Shown one piece after another: positions 22,511 through 34,742 of a stretch of DNA of 64,000 bases. The notes under the pieces are model-generated. The model was not told where the DNA came from. It ran no database searches and saw nothing but the letters and a program-made list of their open reading frames with translations. The number at the start of each line of letters is the position of its first letter. Within the stretch, counting starts at the first letter, position 1. This DNA comes from Harmonia axyridis (taxonomy: Eukaryota; Arthropoda; Insecta; Coleoptera; Coccinellidae), in the NCBI RefSeq assembly GCF_914767665.1, contig NC_059504.1, positions 1,242,501 to 1,306,500 on the forward strand, in the 5' to 3' direction. The translations under genes were made by a program, and so were the position numbers.

Positions 22511-24890
22511 GCCTGGTTAACAGCAATAGCTCTTACAAAAACGTAATCTGTCAGAAATGGAGGGGATAAACCCCCAAAGCTCCTCCTCTTCCGGTGGGGA
22601 GAGTATAAATACCGCATCAGGAGAGAACCGTCATTCATACCGGAGAAATCCTGCGTCGAGGTACATTCTACGGCTTAGAAACCTCTGAAGATGCTCACCA
22701 CAGTAATAAGCGAGAGGTCAGATGAAAAACAGATCAGGCCACGACTGAAAATCTAGAAATTTTCGTGAAAATCTTCAGGTTTATAAGATTCTTCATCGTT
22801 TGTATCTGGTTGCAACCGTTCTGCAGAAAATTGCAATTTTTATTAAGGTTCTGAGAAGTAGCGTTACAAATTGAAAAACTTTGTTGAATAAATGATAATA
22901 ATTTTTGTTGCTTAATTTTAGGAATATTTCATATTCAGTGTGATATTTCTCTTGGTAAATATTAGTGTGTTATGACATCCAAGAAACAAAAAATGTCAAA
23001 TACCGGATATTTTCCAATTGGGCCCACACCTTCGATCGAAAATATTCGTTCGTTCGTTCCAAGGCCAGAAGGATGATATCAAAGTGTTGTTTCCTAATTA
23101 AATTCCGAGGTGTTGGCACGACTGTGTTAACAGGTCCCCATGGAGGAGTGGGTGTATCGTTCTCCAAGTTGGGTCCACCTTGCTGTGTTGCCAGAACGCC
23201 TCTGCCCCGCCTGTTCATCCGCTTTAATGACCATCATCTGGTTAATTCATTATTTTCAGATCCATGCTAGCTAGAATCGCTCGCTACCGATTTGGCGAAG
23301 GAAGAGACAGGGACGAACCCCGAGAAAGAAAAAAATTTTTTCGTTGAAAGAGGGATAACCCCCTATTTTGCATTTTTTTTATTCATATTTGTGTTTTCAC
23401 GAAACTGTCAGAATATTATGGGCAAATAGAGAAAGGTTTTACTATAAGCAGGCTTTGTTGCCATTGAATTTAGCCACTAAATCAAATATTGAAAATTTTT
23501 AACATTTAGTGTGAGTATAAAAATTCTTTGTACTATGCTGTGAAATATCTGCTACACAACAAGAAAGTAATTTACCATTAAAAAGCACGTTTGAAGGTAT
23601 TGTCGAAATCATTTTGCTCGTAAAGTTGGTACAACTGTCCTCTACACCTACGCGGTTACCCGGAGTTTGATCGTTTTCTGTCCAAAAAATCGTATAGATT
23701 TGAGGTTTTCTGGGTACGTTTGGTTTGAATGTTGGCAAGGTACAGGAAGTCCCAAATTCCTCACTAAAGGCTCCTCGAGAACTATAAAACTTAACATTTT
23801 TTGTAGATCAAGAGTACCTAGATTTATAATATACTCAATTCTCAAGTCGTTATCTTGCCCTACCAGAAGATGACTGATCTGAAATATGTCAACATTTTCG
23901 TTTTCCATAATACCAAATTTTAGTGGATAGAATGTTTTAATAGGTTCATATTGGAATTTTTAATTTTTCATGGAAAAAATTGGATGAACAATTTGCGCAA
24001 ATTTTTTCTTGGTTCATTTTACTGCTAATTCCGAATTTGAATATTTTGGCACCGCAGATTTTAACATCTTTCAAGGTTGTTACGTATTCCTTGTAGTTTT
24101 CGAAATAATGAACCCAAAATTAAAAAAAAAAAACGATAAATTTTGGACCTCTACAAGAAATAATACATCTCTGAAACAATAAGTCAGAGACCCCTAAAAT
24201 ATAAACTTTTTTATACATTAAGAGTTCATCTATAACAAACTCAAATTTCAAGTTCAAATCTTGATCTATCGGGAAATTGACATCTTCTAGAACATGTACG
24301 AAATTTTTTTGAAAATTTCAGTTTATATGCTAGATATTATCAGTTCTGAAATAACAGTCTGATCTTACAACTGATAGCATTTTAGTAATCTACGACATAT
24401 GATAGATTAACAAAGTGGTATTTTGATGATATGTTGTAATTTTTAATTTTCGATAAAAAATTTTTTATGGAAAATACATTCTTCGTATTTTACGACGTTT
24501 CCGAAGCCTGAGAGTGCATGCATCTGACAGAAAATAATAAAAATCCAGAGTATGCACCCATCACCGATCAACTGTCCCCCTCTAATCCTTAAGTCTGATG
24601 TCTCGGTATCAAATTATCATAAAATCTATCGAATTAAAAGGGAAATAAAGTTAAATTTTATGTTCCTGTTTTAGGTTGCTACTCTCTAATTGAATCGGCG
24701 TTACATATCTCTTGTCCTTATAACTGTATTTTATGTCGGTTGTGTTATGAAAATATATTCCATTTCAAGTCAAATCCGAGGTGATAATCGATAAATACCA
24801 CATTTCAATATCGATGGCTGGTCAATAATTGATTCTGAAAAGCCGCATGGCTGCTCAAGAAGTCACTCTGTTGGAATCCAGTCTTCAATA
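22511..24890. other. Penelope-type terminal sequence, then intergenic
   Basis: 22560-22740 contains GAGTATAAATACCGC and CTCTGAAGATGCTCACCACAG, which resemble the terminal repeat of Penelope-like elements. The remainder is AT-rich with no supported gene. A 101-codon frame at 22965-23270 crosses a GC-richer patch but matches nothing recognised. Confidence 0.35.
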
Positions 24891-24897
24891 TATTTAT

Positions 24898-25080
24898 ACA
24901 GGGTGAATCAACAAAATTCACCGAAAGGAAAAGAAATGACAGTCAATTTAAAAATTTCAATTATTATCATGTTACAACTATAAAAACATCTTATCTTTAA
25001 AGCTCGCAAGTTACAAGTACTTTTAACTTGCGAGCTTTGGAGATAAGATGAATAATAATGAAAATAATATATTTTTTGGA
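24898..25080. repeat. MITE fragment with a strong central hairpin
   Basis: Begins TACAGGGTGAATCA, like other CAGGGTG ends here. The hairpin at 24987-25050 has 26-base arms (24 paired; CTCGCAAGTT with AACTTGCGAG) around 12 bases. The right half of the MITE is cut off where hAT sequence begins. Confidence 0.6.
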
Positions 25081-25345
25081 ATAGAAACATAAATTAAATC
25101 ATTATAAATCATAAAAAATAAAGTTTCTCGATATTGAGAACCCTCCAGGCTTTGTTTGATTTCATAAATTTCCATCCAGGATCTAAAATTCTAAGATCCT
25201 ATAGCTTTGTCGACTAACCTATTGCGAGTTTTTTTAACTGTGAGAAAAACTCTGGAAAATTGTCTTTCAACAGGAGCTGAAGATGCTGGCGTTGATTGAA
25301 AATCCTTGGCCATTTCGAAGAAAATCCTTATCATCAGCGTATGAG
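25070..25345 (-). mobile_element. hAT-family fragment
   Basis: Collinear with the left-central part of the hAT copy at 41744-42603 (CTCCAGGCTTTGTTTGATTT and the stretch coding, on the minus strand, for the hAT C-terminal domain). Both ends are missing. Confidence 0.7.
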
Positions 25346-25984
25346 ATTATATCCCTATTTATTATATTAATTTCCAACATACCATCTATTGTATAAATGG
25401 ATAGAATTATATCACAAATGAAACATAGAGTAACCTAACCCGGATCAAAAATTTTGATTTTTTTTTTGTTATTCGAGATAACGTTACACTATCATTAAAG
25501 GCACAAAATTTGACAGTATATCCAACCCCTTGTAGCCATAACGACGTAATCAAACACACTGTGAGTGTTTTCACCGAAGCATGGGTAATCGAATGAAATA
25601 GAAAGGGCCAAATAATCTAAGGGAAAAGTATCACGCTGACGTATCGTATAGAGCAGTTGTTATCGCAACGTTTCTATCAATGGTTTTCATTAGACTTAAT
25701 GTTATTGTTCGACCACTTGCAGAGAAAAGTGGCTGCTTATTATTGAATTTGTTTCGTATCTATATCTATTTGATTACCCCTTGATTAAGTGACTTATTTA
25801 TGACGAGCGTGGAGGAACGAAATTTGGAAACCATACTAATGGAGGTTGAAGTCGTTATTTCTATTCGGATCATGGCCATCCATGTCTTTGACATACGAAG
25901 TTCTATTTCGGACGTAGAATGGAGAAAAATTGGTAAAAATTGGGCTTCTATAAAAAAATTCTATCTCAGAAACTATGGGTCACC
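25346..25984. other. Intergenic, no gene seen
   Basis: No supported exon or repeat boundary. Confidence 0.3.
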
Positions 25985-26848
25985 TAAGGATTCATCAAGC
26001 CGAGTAGCTTGACATTTTAACCAACTACTTGCCTTGAAAATCAAGCTCGTGAAGAATTACATACTTAAGCTTGACTTCATTTGATTTTAGATAGTTATTA
26101 CCTGACTTGATTTCAAGCTACTTGATATTACTTGAGCTTGATATGCACGCGTCGCCTGGCATATGTTTCTGCAATCTCGTGCGCGCTTGGACTAAATAAG
26201 GGGATTCCTCGAGCGCCGAGAGACTGAAGCATTCGCCAGCGTGACTTTATTAGTAGTTTTCTCTCATTTCTATGGAATCTATTGGTAGATTTTGGTAGTT
26301 TCAGAAATATCTTTCAAAACTTGGCCAAAAATGCCAAGGATTTTTTATCAACGCCAGCATCTTCAGGTCCTGTCGAAAGACAATTTTCCAGAGCTGCTCT
26401 TACAATTAAAAAAGCTCGCAATAGGTTAGGCGACAAATCTATAAGATGCCTCATGTGTCTTAGATCCTGGATAGAAAATTATGAAATCAAACAAAGGCTG
26501 GAGGTTCCTCAATATCAAAAAGCTTCATTTTTTATTTTATTTTATGATTTATAGTGATTTAATATATGTTTCTTTTAAAAAAATGTTGATATTTTCGGTT
26601 CTAGTATACAATAAGTTTAATAAATAAATGTGCTTTTTGCAAGGTCCTTTTCATTTCATCATTTTTGTATTGATGTGACACTACACCATGAAACTGCTAA
26701 AAATCAAGTAGGTTGATATGATTCAAATACTTGATAAATAAATACTTGACTTTACTTGATATTGAAAAACTACTATTTGACTTGAGCTTGACTTAAAACC
26801 AAGTCAAGCTCAAGTAGCTTGAAAATTAAGCCTAGCCGTGAATCCCTA
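25985..26848 (+). mobile_element. hAT-family element, copy B, both ends present
   Basis: 864 bp with ends TAAGGATTCATC and GTGAATCCCTA. The subterminal ~120 bp on each side are packed with CAAGTAGCTTG and TCAAGTCAAG-type repeats in both orientations. The frame at 26282-26554 includes FLSTPASSGPVERQFSRAAL and NRLGDKSIRCLMCLRSWIE, the C-terminal dimerisation region of hAT transposases (SS-x-x-ER-x-FS and the L-C-LRSW block). The catalytic core is absent, so it moved in trans. No clear 8-bp target duplication was found. Confidence 0.85.
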
Positions 26849-27451
26849 CGAGGGTCCAAAAAGTGAACAACCCTAAAATTCACGTCAACTGTTCTACCAG
26901 AAAAAATCCAAATAGCGAAATTCCAATTACATACGCTCAGTCCAGCACCAATTGCGCATAAAACCAACATAAGCTCCGCGCATACGAGATCAATTCGAAA
27001 TCCCATAAAATATGATCTCTCCAGCTCGTGACAAGCACCATTCATCAAATCGAAATTTACGACTAATCGTTCTCCTCGCTTACATCAATTCTCCAAACCA
27101 TAACTAGAACTCTTCAATCCATCCTCAAAACGTCATAACTCATAAACCACTGGATCTAATGTAACGCGACGGCTCAAAAATGACCGTTTCGAGAATCGTA
27201 AATCTCCCCGTGTCTTCCCGACTTTATTGGCCTAAAGGTCCGCATACTCGGGTGGATCGATGGCTTGGTAGTCGAAAAAAAAACAATGCGTATTTCACAG
27301 TGTTTGTTTAGTCGTCTTTCGAAAATGAAAGTGTAATAAATAACATGCTTCGAGCTTTCGACAAGTTCATTTGCAATTGTTGCCCTATGGTTTATACTAG
27401 ACAAAATTGAAGTATTTTCGAAGAAGATACACGAGCATCGAAGATGTTATA
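26849..27451. other. Intergenic, no recognised gene
   Basis: A minus-strand frame beginning at 27048 codes for a hydrophobic peptide (AELMLVLCAIGAGLSVCNW) but runs into the hAT terminus; no family was recognised. Confidence 0.25.
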
Positions 27452-28333
27452 AAGGGTATTTTTTTTAAAGCTATAGAACTTTAGATTGCAATAAAACAAC
27501 GATGGATTATTCGATTGACATGAATTGTATTTATCCGCAAGATAATCTTGTGGCATTACATTTTAAATATGATTTCTGGCATATGACCGCCACGGCTGGC
27601 TCGGATGCAGTTCAATCTGGACGTTCAATTTTCGATGACTTTTTCCAACATTTGTGGCCGTACATCGGCATGAATGACTTTACATAGCTCCACAGAAAGT
27701 ATTCTAGCGGTGTTAAATCACAAGATCTTGGAGGCCAATTCACAGGTCCAAAACGTGAAATTAGGCGGTCACCAAACGTGTCTTTCAATAAATCGATTGT
27801 GGCACGAGCTGTGTGACATGTTGCGCCGTCTTGTTGGAACCACAGCTCCTGGACATCATGGTTGTTCAATTCAGGAACGAAAAAGTTAGTAATCATGGCT
27901 CTGTACCGATCACCATTGACTGTAACGTTCTGGCCATCATCGTTTTTGAAGAAGTACGGACCAATGATTCCACCAGCCCATAAAGCGCACCAAACAGTCA
28001 GTTTTTCTGGATGTAACGGTGTTTCGACATACACTTGAGGATTAGCTTCACTCCAAATGCGGCAGTTTTGTTTGTTGACGTAGCCATTCAACCAGAAGTG
28101 CGCTTCATCGCTAAACAAAATAAAATAGACGTAGTGCGCGATACGTATTCCGCACAGAACCATTATTTTCGAAATAAAATTGCACTATTTGCAAGTGTTG
28201 TTCAGGCGTGAGTCTATTCAGGATGAATCGCCAAACCAAACTGAGAATAAATCACTTGACAGCTGTTAAATCGGTCGCCATCCTGAACGGTAATGCCAAC
28301 TTAAAGTTATATACCTCGAAAAAAAACACCCGT
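27452..28333 (-). mobile_element. Tc1/mariner-IS630 (DUF4817-type) element, copy 3
   Basis: TA on both sides; ends AAGGGTATT and ACACCCGT. On the minus strand the catalytic half is open for 183 codons from 28163 (FSDEAHFW, QQDGATCHTA, CDLTPLEYFLWS). A private deletion at about 27674 removes the region between the third Asp and the C-terminal tail. The 5' HTH part is separated by the family-wide internal deletion. Confidence 0.9.
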
Positions 28334-29704
28334 TACATGAAAGCAAAAAGTGTAGTACTTACTGGACCAAAATTTCTTTATCTTTGTGGTAAACTAACAG
28401 TTGTCCACAAAAAAAAATGTTCAGGAGAAAAGAAACGGGCAGTCTTCCAGAAAAAATATCACCCTGTAGATTTCCGTTCGAAATTAGCATATTACATGAT
28501 GAAAACTTCAAATTCGAATATCTATTCCACATTTATGTCAAATATCTTGTGAAGGGAAAGTGCTATGAGAAAAATCAAACTTAAACACCCTGTATCTCGA
28601 AAACAAAGTGTTTATGGGCCCATGTATTTAGGACTTTTTTTCTTAAAATGATGCGAGGGATATATCATTTTCATTTTCATTTGTAACTCCAATTCATGAA
28701 CACTCTGTATAAGGTTGTCCACAAGCTCTGTCTCATTATCAGTCGAAATGTAGCCTGATGAAGCCACAGTGTTTCCGAAACTATTTCCTCAAACATTAAA
28801 ATATTAGTGGAGATTACTTTGTTTTATCCTTTTATTGATATAATTCATGTAAAGTCGCTGAGGATTCTTCAGAATCATTCTCATTCAGACATTCAAACAG
28901 ATCCGGTGAGAACATTTCCCTATCAAATAACACCCAGACAGACCAAAGGAAAAGCTCGAGCGTCTAGACCAGGCTCGAAACCATAAATATTGAAATTTTA
29001 GAGTCCCCAATATTATTTGTTAAAGAACAAAATAAAAGATGACCACAGATCTTGGGTTGTTAAAGTTTATGGACTCCGGGGATGTGTTCATTCACAACGC
29101 TCATTATATCTGAATATTTAATGACTCTGCAGTGGGCCTGAAATTCTGAATTAATTATTTTCATGAGTGAAAGAAATGGTATTCGAATAGTTATGTCCGA
29201 AGAAAACAAATAGCGTATTTATTTTTTATGTATTTTATATGTTTTGTTTGTAGTAGGATAAGTTTATTGTCGATATATATTGCCATTGTGCTGTGTTCCT
29301 GTTGTTTATGATGAATAACGAGCAACGGAGGATGGCTTATGAAAAATAGTTTAACTGCTAACTATTGTAGTTTAGGAATGCATGTAGGAATAGTCGGACT
29401 CAAGAAGGATTAGCTTTTTTAGAGAACACAAGTACATTCATCAGATCATAACGAATATTATGCAATGAGTTGATGTGTTATATTCATCTACACCTACTCA
29501 TAATTTTTATGTTTAACTTCTTATATGTCAATACCTGATAGGTTCCTAAATTGCATATCGAATAAGCTTGTAATGGAATACTCTTTTCAACAGTGTCAAA
29601 CTATTCTGCTAATGAACTGTTTTATCCTAATAAGATCTGTCAGAAAGAAGTATCTTAGTCATTATGAAACATCTAGATAGGTAACTCTATTTTAATTCCA
29701 TATA
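28334..29704. other. MITE remnant (28340-28740) then intergenic
   Basis: 28340-28740 matches, with drift, the inverted sequence at 55790-56160 and a piece at 32660-32760 (CCCTGTATCTCGAAAACAAAG). This is an unnamed dispersed repeat with CAGGGTGT-type ends. 28741-29704 holds nothing supported. Confidence 0.5.
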
Positions 29705-30627
29705 TAGGGTGTTCTTTTTCGAGGTATATAACTTTAAGTTGGCATTACTGTTCAAGATGGCGACCGATTTGACAGCTGTCAAGTGATTTATACTCAGTTT
29801 GGTTTGGCAATTCATCATGAATAGATTCACGCCTGAACAACGCTTGCAAATAGTGCAATTTTATTTCGAAAATAATGATTCTGTGCGGAATACGTATCGC
29901 GTACTACGTCCATTAGCGATGAAGCGCAATTTTGGTTGAATGACTACGTCAACAAACAAAACTGCCGCATTTGGAGTGAAGCTAATCCTCAAGTGTATGT
30001 CGAAACACCGTTACATCCAGAAAAACTGACTGTTTGGTGCGCTTCATTGGCTGGTGGAATCATTGGTCCGTACTTCTTCAAAAACGATGATGGCCAGAAC
30101 GTTACAGTCAATGGTGATCGGTATAGAGCCATGATTACTAACTTTTTCATTCCAGAATTGGACAACCATGATGTCCAGGAGCTGTGGTTCCAACAAGACG
30201 GCGCAACATGTCACACAGCTCGTGCCACAATCGATTTATTGAAAGACACGTTTGGTGACCGCCTAATTTCACGTTTTGGAACTGTGAATTGGCCTCCAAG
30301 ATCTTGTGATTTAACACCGCTAGACTACTTTCTGTGGGGCTATGTAAAGTCATTGGTCTATGCGGATAAGCCACAAACCCTTGACCAGACAACATTCGCC
30401 GTGTTATTCCCGATATACGGCCACAAATGTTGGAAAAAGTAATCGAAAATTAGACGTCCAGATTGGACTACATCCGAGCCAGCCGTGGCGGTCATATGCC
30501 AGAAATCATATTTGAAATGTAATGCCACAAGATTATCTTGCGGATAAATAAAATTCATGTCAATCGAATAATTCACCGTTGTTTTATTGCAATTTAAAGT
30601 TCTATAGCTCCAAAAAAAAACACTCTT
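29705..30627 (+). mobile_element. Tc1/mariner-IS630 (DUF4817-type) element, copy 4
   Basis: TA on both sides; the left end TAGGGTGTTCTTTTTCGAGG and right end ACACTCTT pair imperfectly. The HTH start at 29817 reads MNRFTPEQRLQIVQFYF. The internal deletion is about 11 bases larger than in other copies (CGTCCATTAGCGATG), removing part of the FSDEAHFW box. The catalytic frame is open from 29936 to 30442, and a second small deletion (near 30388) disrupts the tail. Confidence 0.9.
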
Positions 30628-31325
30628 TATAACTGTGAAGATTCAACAATGGTTCATAAATTAGAAAATTCTATTTGAAAACTTCGCATGACTGTATCAA
30701 ATTAATTAAAATAAAAAATTGGGGCTTTTTGAATATTGGCTCCTTTGATAGGTAAACTTAATTCTCGGGAAATCCTTTCATATCGGAAATGAAGGTGCAA
30801 ACAAAAGCTTCCAACAAAACTCAAAAAAGCTGCAAATTCCATATTTTCATTAGACCTTCTTTCGTTCCAGAGAAGGCGAGTATATATGGCCGGAAGAATA
30901 AATTAAAAAAAAGGCGGAAGTTCCTTCTTAATTACAGATGCACCGTCTTTCATTAAGCTCAATAAATTAATTTAGTTGTTACTTCGTTATGATCCCGTAA
31001 CCAAGGAAGTTTTAATTAATATTTATGTCAAGTTTGTTAATTAAATCTGTTGCTTTTCGTTCGCGAATTATACGGCATGGAAAGGGGATCGAATTTGCTT
31101 TTTCGGGACGAACAAATCCTGGGAATTAGGTTACAAAAAAGAACATTTAGTGGGTTATTCTTCAACGACATTTATGTAGAGGGATAGCAGGAACAATATT
31201 CGGGAGATTTGGGGACTCTAAAGCTGGAAGTTCGTGACTCCTAACGCTGTAGTTTGCTCCTCAGTTTAAGTGATCTAGTGGAAAGAGATTTCGCTGATAT
31301 ACAGGGTTTTCCCAAATTGATGGTA
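30628..31325. other. Intergenic, no gene seen
   Basis: No supported exon or repeat boundary. Confidence 0.35.
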
Positions 31326-32262
31326 AAGGGTGTTTTTTTAGAGCTATAGAACTTTAAATTGCAATAAAACAACGATGGATTATTCGATTGACATGAATTT
31401 TATTTATCCGCAAGATAATCTTGTGGCATTACATTTTAAATATGATTTCTGGCACATGACCGCCACGGCTGGCTCGGATGTAGTCCAATCTGGACGTCCA
31501 ATTTTCGATGACTTTTTCCAACATTTGTGACCGTATATCGGCAATAACACGGCGAATGTTGTCTTCCAAATGGTCAAGGGTTTGTGGATTATCCGCATAG
31601 ACCAATGACTTTACATAGCCCCACAGAAAGTAGTCTAGCGGTGTTAAATCACAAGATCTTGGAGGCCAATTCACAGGTCCAAAACGTGAAATTAGGCGGT
31701 CACCAAACGTGTCTTTCAATAAATCGATTGTGGCACGAGCTGCGTGACATGTTGCGCCGTCTTGTTGGAACCACAGCTCCTGAACATCATGGTTGTTCAA
31801 TTCAGGAATGAAAAGTTAGTAATCATGGCTCTATACCGATCACCATTGACTGTAACGTTCTGGCCATCATCGTTTTTGAAGAAGTACGGACCAATGATTC
31901 CACCAGCCCATAAAGCGCACCAAACAGTCAGTTTTTCTGGCTGTAACGGTGTTTCGACATACACTTGAGGATTAGCTTCACTCCAAATGCGGCAGTTGTG
32001 TTTGTTGACGTAGCCATTCAACCAGAAGTGCGCTTCATCGCTAAACAAAATAAAATGGACGTAGTGCGCGATACGTATTCCGCACAGAACCCTTATTTTC
32101 GAAATAAAATTGCACTATTTGCAAGCGTTGTTTAGGCGTGAGTCAATTCATGATGAATTGCCAAACCAAACTGAAAATAAATCAATTGACAGCTGTTAAA
32201 TCGGTCGCCATCTTGAACAGTAATGACAACTTAAAGTTATATACCTCGAAAAAAACATCCTT
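31326..32262 (-). mobile_element. Tc1/mariner-IS630 (DUF4817-type) element, copy 5
   Basis: TA on both sides; ends AAGGGTGTTTTTTTAGAGC and ACATCCTT. The catalytic half on the minus strand is split by a single-base loss at about 31805 (83-codon and 123-codon pieces). All three Asp motifs are readable. It shares the family-wide internal deletion. Confidence 0.9.
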
Positions 32263-32772
32263 TAGTTTAAAAAATGTAAAAAAAACTTTCGTCCAGTACT
32301 ATACCTTTTGGTTTCCTGTAGTTTTGTCGTATTTGCTACCAATTTCGAGAAAAAATGTTTAAACAATTCTCTATAGTAATCCAAGTCATTATAAAGATCC
32401 AGTTAGTAAGCTGTGATGAATAAATTGATTATATTTTTGGTATAGTATATCCAAAGTCACTTGAACTAGTCCATAAAAACGCTTGGCCATAGGTGTCCCT
32501 TCGAAGTGGATAACGCGATCCGCTAATACCGAGGTTTATTTGAAAGTATTGTTAGGCAATAATTTCACTGGCCCCAAAGGAATTTTTGAAAACTTGGACA
32601 ACCCTTGAATGATCGAAATATTTTGGCTTCCTCCAAGTGACTTTGGATATACTATACATCATTACCCTGTATCTCGAAAACAAAGCATTTGCGGCCCCAT
32701 GTTTATAGGATCTTTTTTTCTTTAAATGATCCGAGGAATCTGAAATTTTCGTTTGTATATTTCCGGAAAGTC
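32263..32772. other. Intergenic with a MITE remnant at 32660-32760
   Basis: The remnant is shared with 28600-28720 (CCCTGTATCTCGAAAACAAAG and GATCCGAGG-type sequence). No gene was seen. Confidence 0.4.
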
Positions 32773-32775
32773 TAA

Positions 32776-33965
32776 CCCTATGTCCTACGTGAGCGACTAA
32801 TGTTACGACGCGAGCGACGCCAATTTTATGTACTACGCGAGCGATGTGAGCAGCGCGACTTTTTTTGTCCTACGTAGAAATCTACAAACGCGACACGACG
32901 CGACATAAATATGGTTGGGTTGGGTTGGGATTGTACATTGCGGAAGATCAGTCCATTGTCATACGCTTGTAGAGAAACAGTTATAATGAGGTGGTCAAGA
33001 AAACGTAAATTATTCATATGTGAAAATGTGGCTTCAAAAATGCTAATTGTAAGACGCAGAAAAATGGGAAGAAAGAGAAATCCAACAAATTAATTTTTCT
33101 TGGAACGAATGAATTTTGGAGAGTTTCACCACTTATATAAACAATTAAGGACTTCTCCAAATTTATTCCACAGTTATTGTACATTGCTTCCTACAACATT
33201 TGACTATATAGAAACAACCAAAAAAAAATCTAAGAAATACGTAAACCATTACTGAATTGAAATTTTTTTTTCAATCTGCATGGATACCTACGTATTACAT
33301 ATAAATAAGGTTTATTTATTATTACTCAATGATATATTAACCTCAACTATATTTATTTCCTTCAAATGGATATTTCTTCAGCATTAGTAATATAAGTTAT
33401 GCGTAAATAAATGAAGTGGAATAATAAATGATGATTATTGGTGGGATTTCAAATAAATTATTTATTTCCATGAAACTGATATTTGATTGACCATAGGTCC
33501 AATAAAAGATTCATTAACTATAATGCATAATATCAAATAAACACTTCTCTCAGTGTATATAATACTATAGTTAATTTGTCAATCTCACTTGTTTCCCCCA
33601 GTTCATCGGCAATTCTACTCCATTCTCTATCCACCAACAGTCGATTATGATATCTTTTATCAGTCTTGTCCCAGAGTATACTGGAATTTCTAACAGCCAG
33701 TATTAAAACTTCGTTTAAATCATTCATTGTAGAGCGGTCGAAGCAAACGTGCCTGCATCAACAAGAACTACTGAAGTTCGCGCGTATTCCGCTTGGAAAT
33801 ATCAAACAATTTGATCGCCGACAGAGCGCGAAATTCGGCTGAAACAGTTTTACGACCGATACGACTGTACGTAGGACAGCGCTATTATATTCCAATGTTT
33901 GATATATCGCGTTTGGTCGCGTCGCGCTAATCGCTCGCAATGATTCGCTCACGTAGGACACAGCG
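32776..33965. mobile_element. PIF/Harbinger deletion derivative with a MADF exon
   Basis: 1,190 bp bounded by TAA on both sides (32773-32775, 33966-33968), the usual 3-bp Harbinger duplication. Inverted ends: CCCTATGTCCTACGTGAGCG left and its complement CGCTCACGTAGGACACAGCG right. Minus strand 33727-33533 encodes NEVLILAVRNSSILWDKTD and HNRLLVDREWSRIADELG, the start of a MADF domain as found in the DNA-binding partner protein of these elements. Plus strand 32987-33091 (MRWSRKRKLFICENVASKML, then an Arg/Lys-rich run) could be the transposase start. Both are cut short, so the copy is non-autonomous. Confidence 0.75.
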
Positions 33966-33968
33966 TAA

Positions 33969-34597
33969 CATGTGTTTCAGACGATTTCAGATACGATAAG
34001 CGAAAAAAATTCGACAAAGGGCAGATCAAATTGAGGCGAAATTTTGTAAGAGAACATTCATCTTGATTCCGAGCAAAAGAAAGGGATGACATATAAAATA
34101 ATAATGATGAATTCTCCGTTACCATTCGATTCATTATTCTGGATCTATCGAATAAAAAAGCCGTAATTCGCCCTGGCCATAGGGCAGCTGTGATGTCACT
34201 GCAGGGTTGCTCACCCACTGAGCGCAAAGGGTGGTTTTTTATTGTCCCACTGGGACAGAAGGCCGCATTGTTATTAATATTGTTATTAAAAACTGTACGA
34301 CTAGTTAATTTATAGAGGTTTTATCGAGTTCGAGATCTTTCTGCTTTTCTACGGAAATTATGGCTTGTTTTGGTCTAGTCGAAATTTAATACAGGTCCTA
34401 CGATTTTCAGAGGGGCAATGAAAATGTTTGACTATATAATAGGGGGATAATATGTTGATATCTAGTTAGCATAGATCGGTTATAAAAATACATAAAAAGG
34501 GGCGTTATATTAATAACGCTATAGAAATTTTTATACACAGCTCTCACAGTTCATCTCGAACAAGTGACACTCTGAGTGGTAAAACGTCGCATTGATG
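33969..34597. other. Intergenic, no gene seen
   Basis: No supported exon. At 34514-34540 lies a ~28-base sequence (TAACGCTATAGAAATTTTT) that recurs at 35336. Confidence 0.35.
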
Positions 34598-34729
34598 GGT
34601 CATCCACCATATAGTCCTGATTCAACACCCATTGACTTATTTTTGTTCCCTCACATAAAGAATAAATTGCCTTGCCAGCGTCTTTCAACAAAAGAAGAGG
34701 CAGTTGATGACTTCAAACTCACGTTTTGA
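34598..34729 (+). pseudogene. Mariner (DD34D-type) transposase C-terminal fragment
   Basis: Open stretch reading GHPPYSPDSTPIDLFLFPHI and then KNKLPCQRLSTKEEAVDDFK, ending at a stop. HPPYSPD with the catalytic third Asp, FLFPHIK and the STxEEAV tail are the signature of classic mariner transposases, distinct from the abundant family in this window. Only this ~44-codon piece remains. Confidence 0.8.
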
Positions 34730-34742
34730 AAATTGGGAAAAC

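Noticed and set aside
22965..23270. 101-codon plus-strand frame in a GC-richer patch
   Set aside because: Overlapped by an equally long minus-strand frame and lacks any motif.
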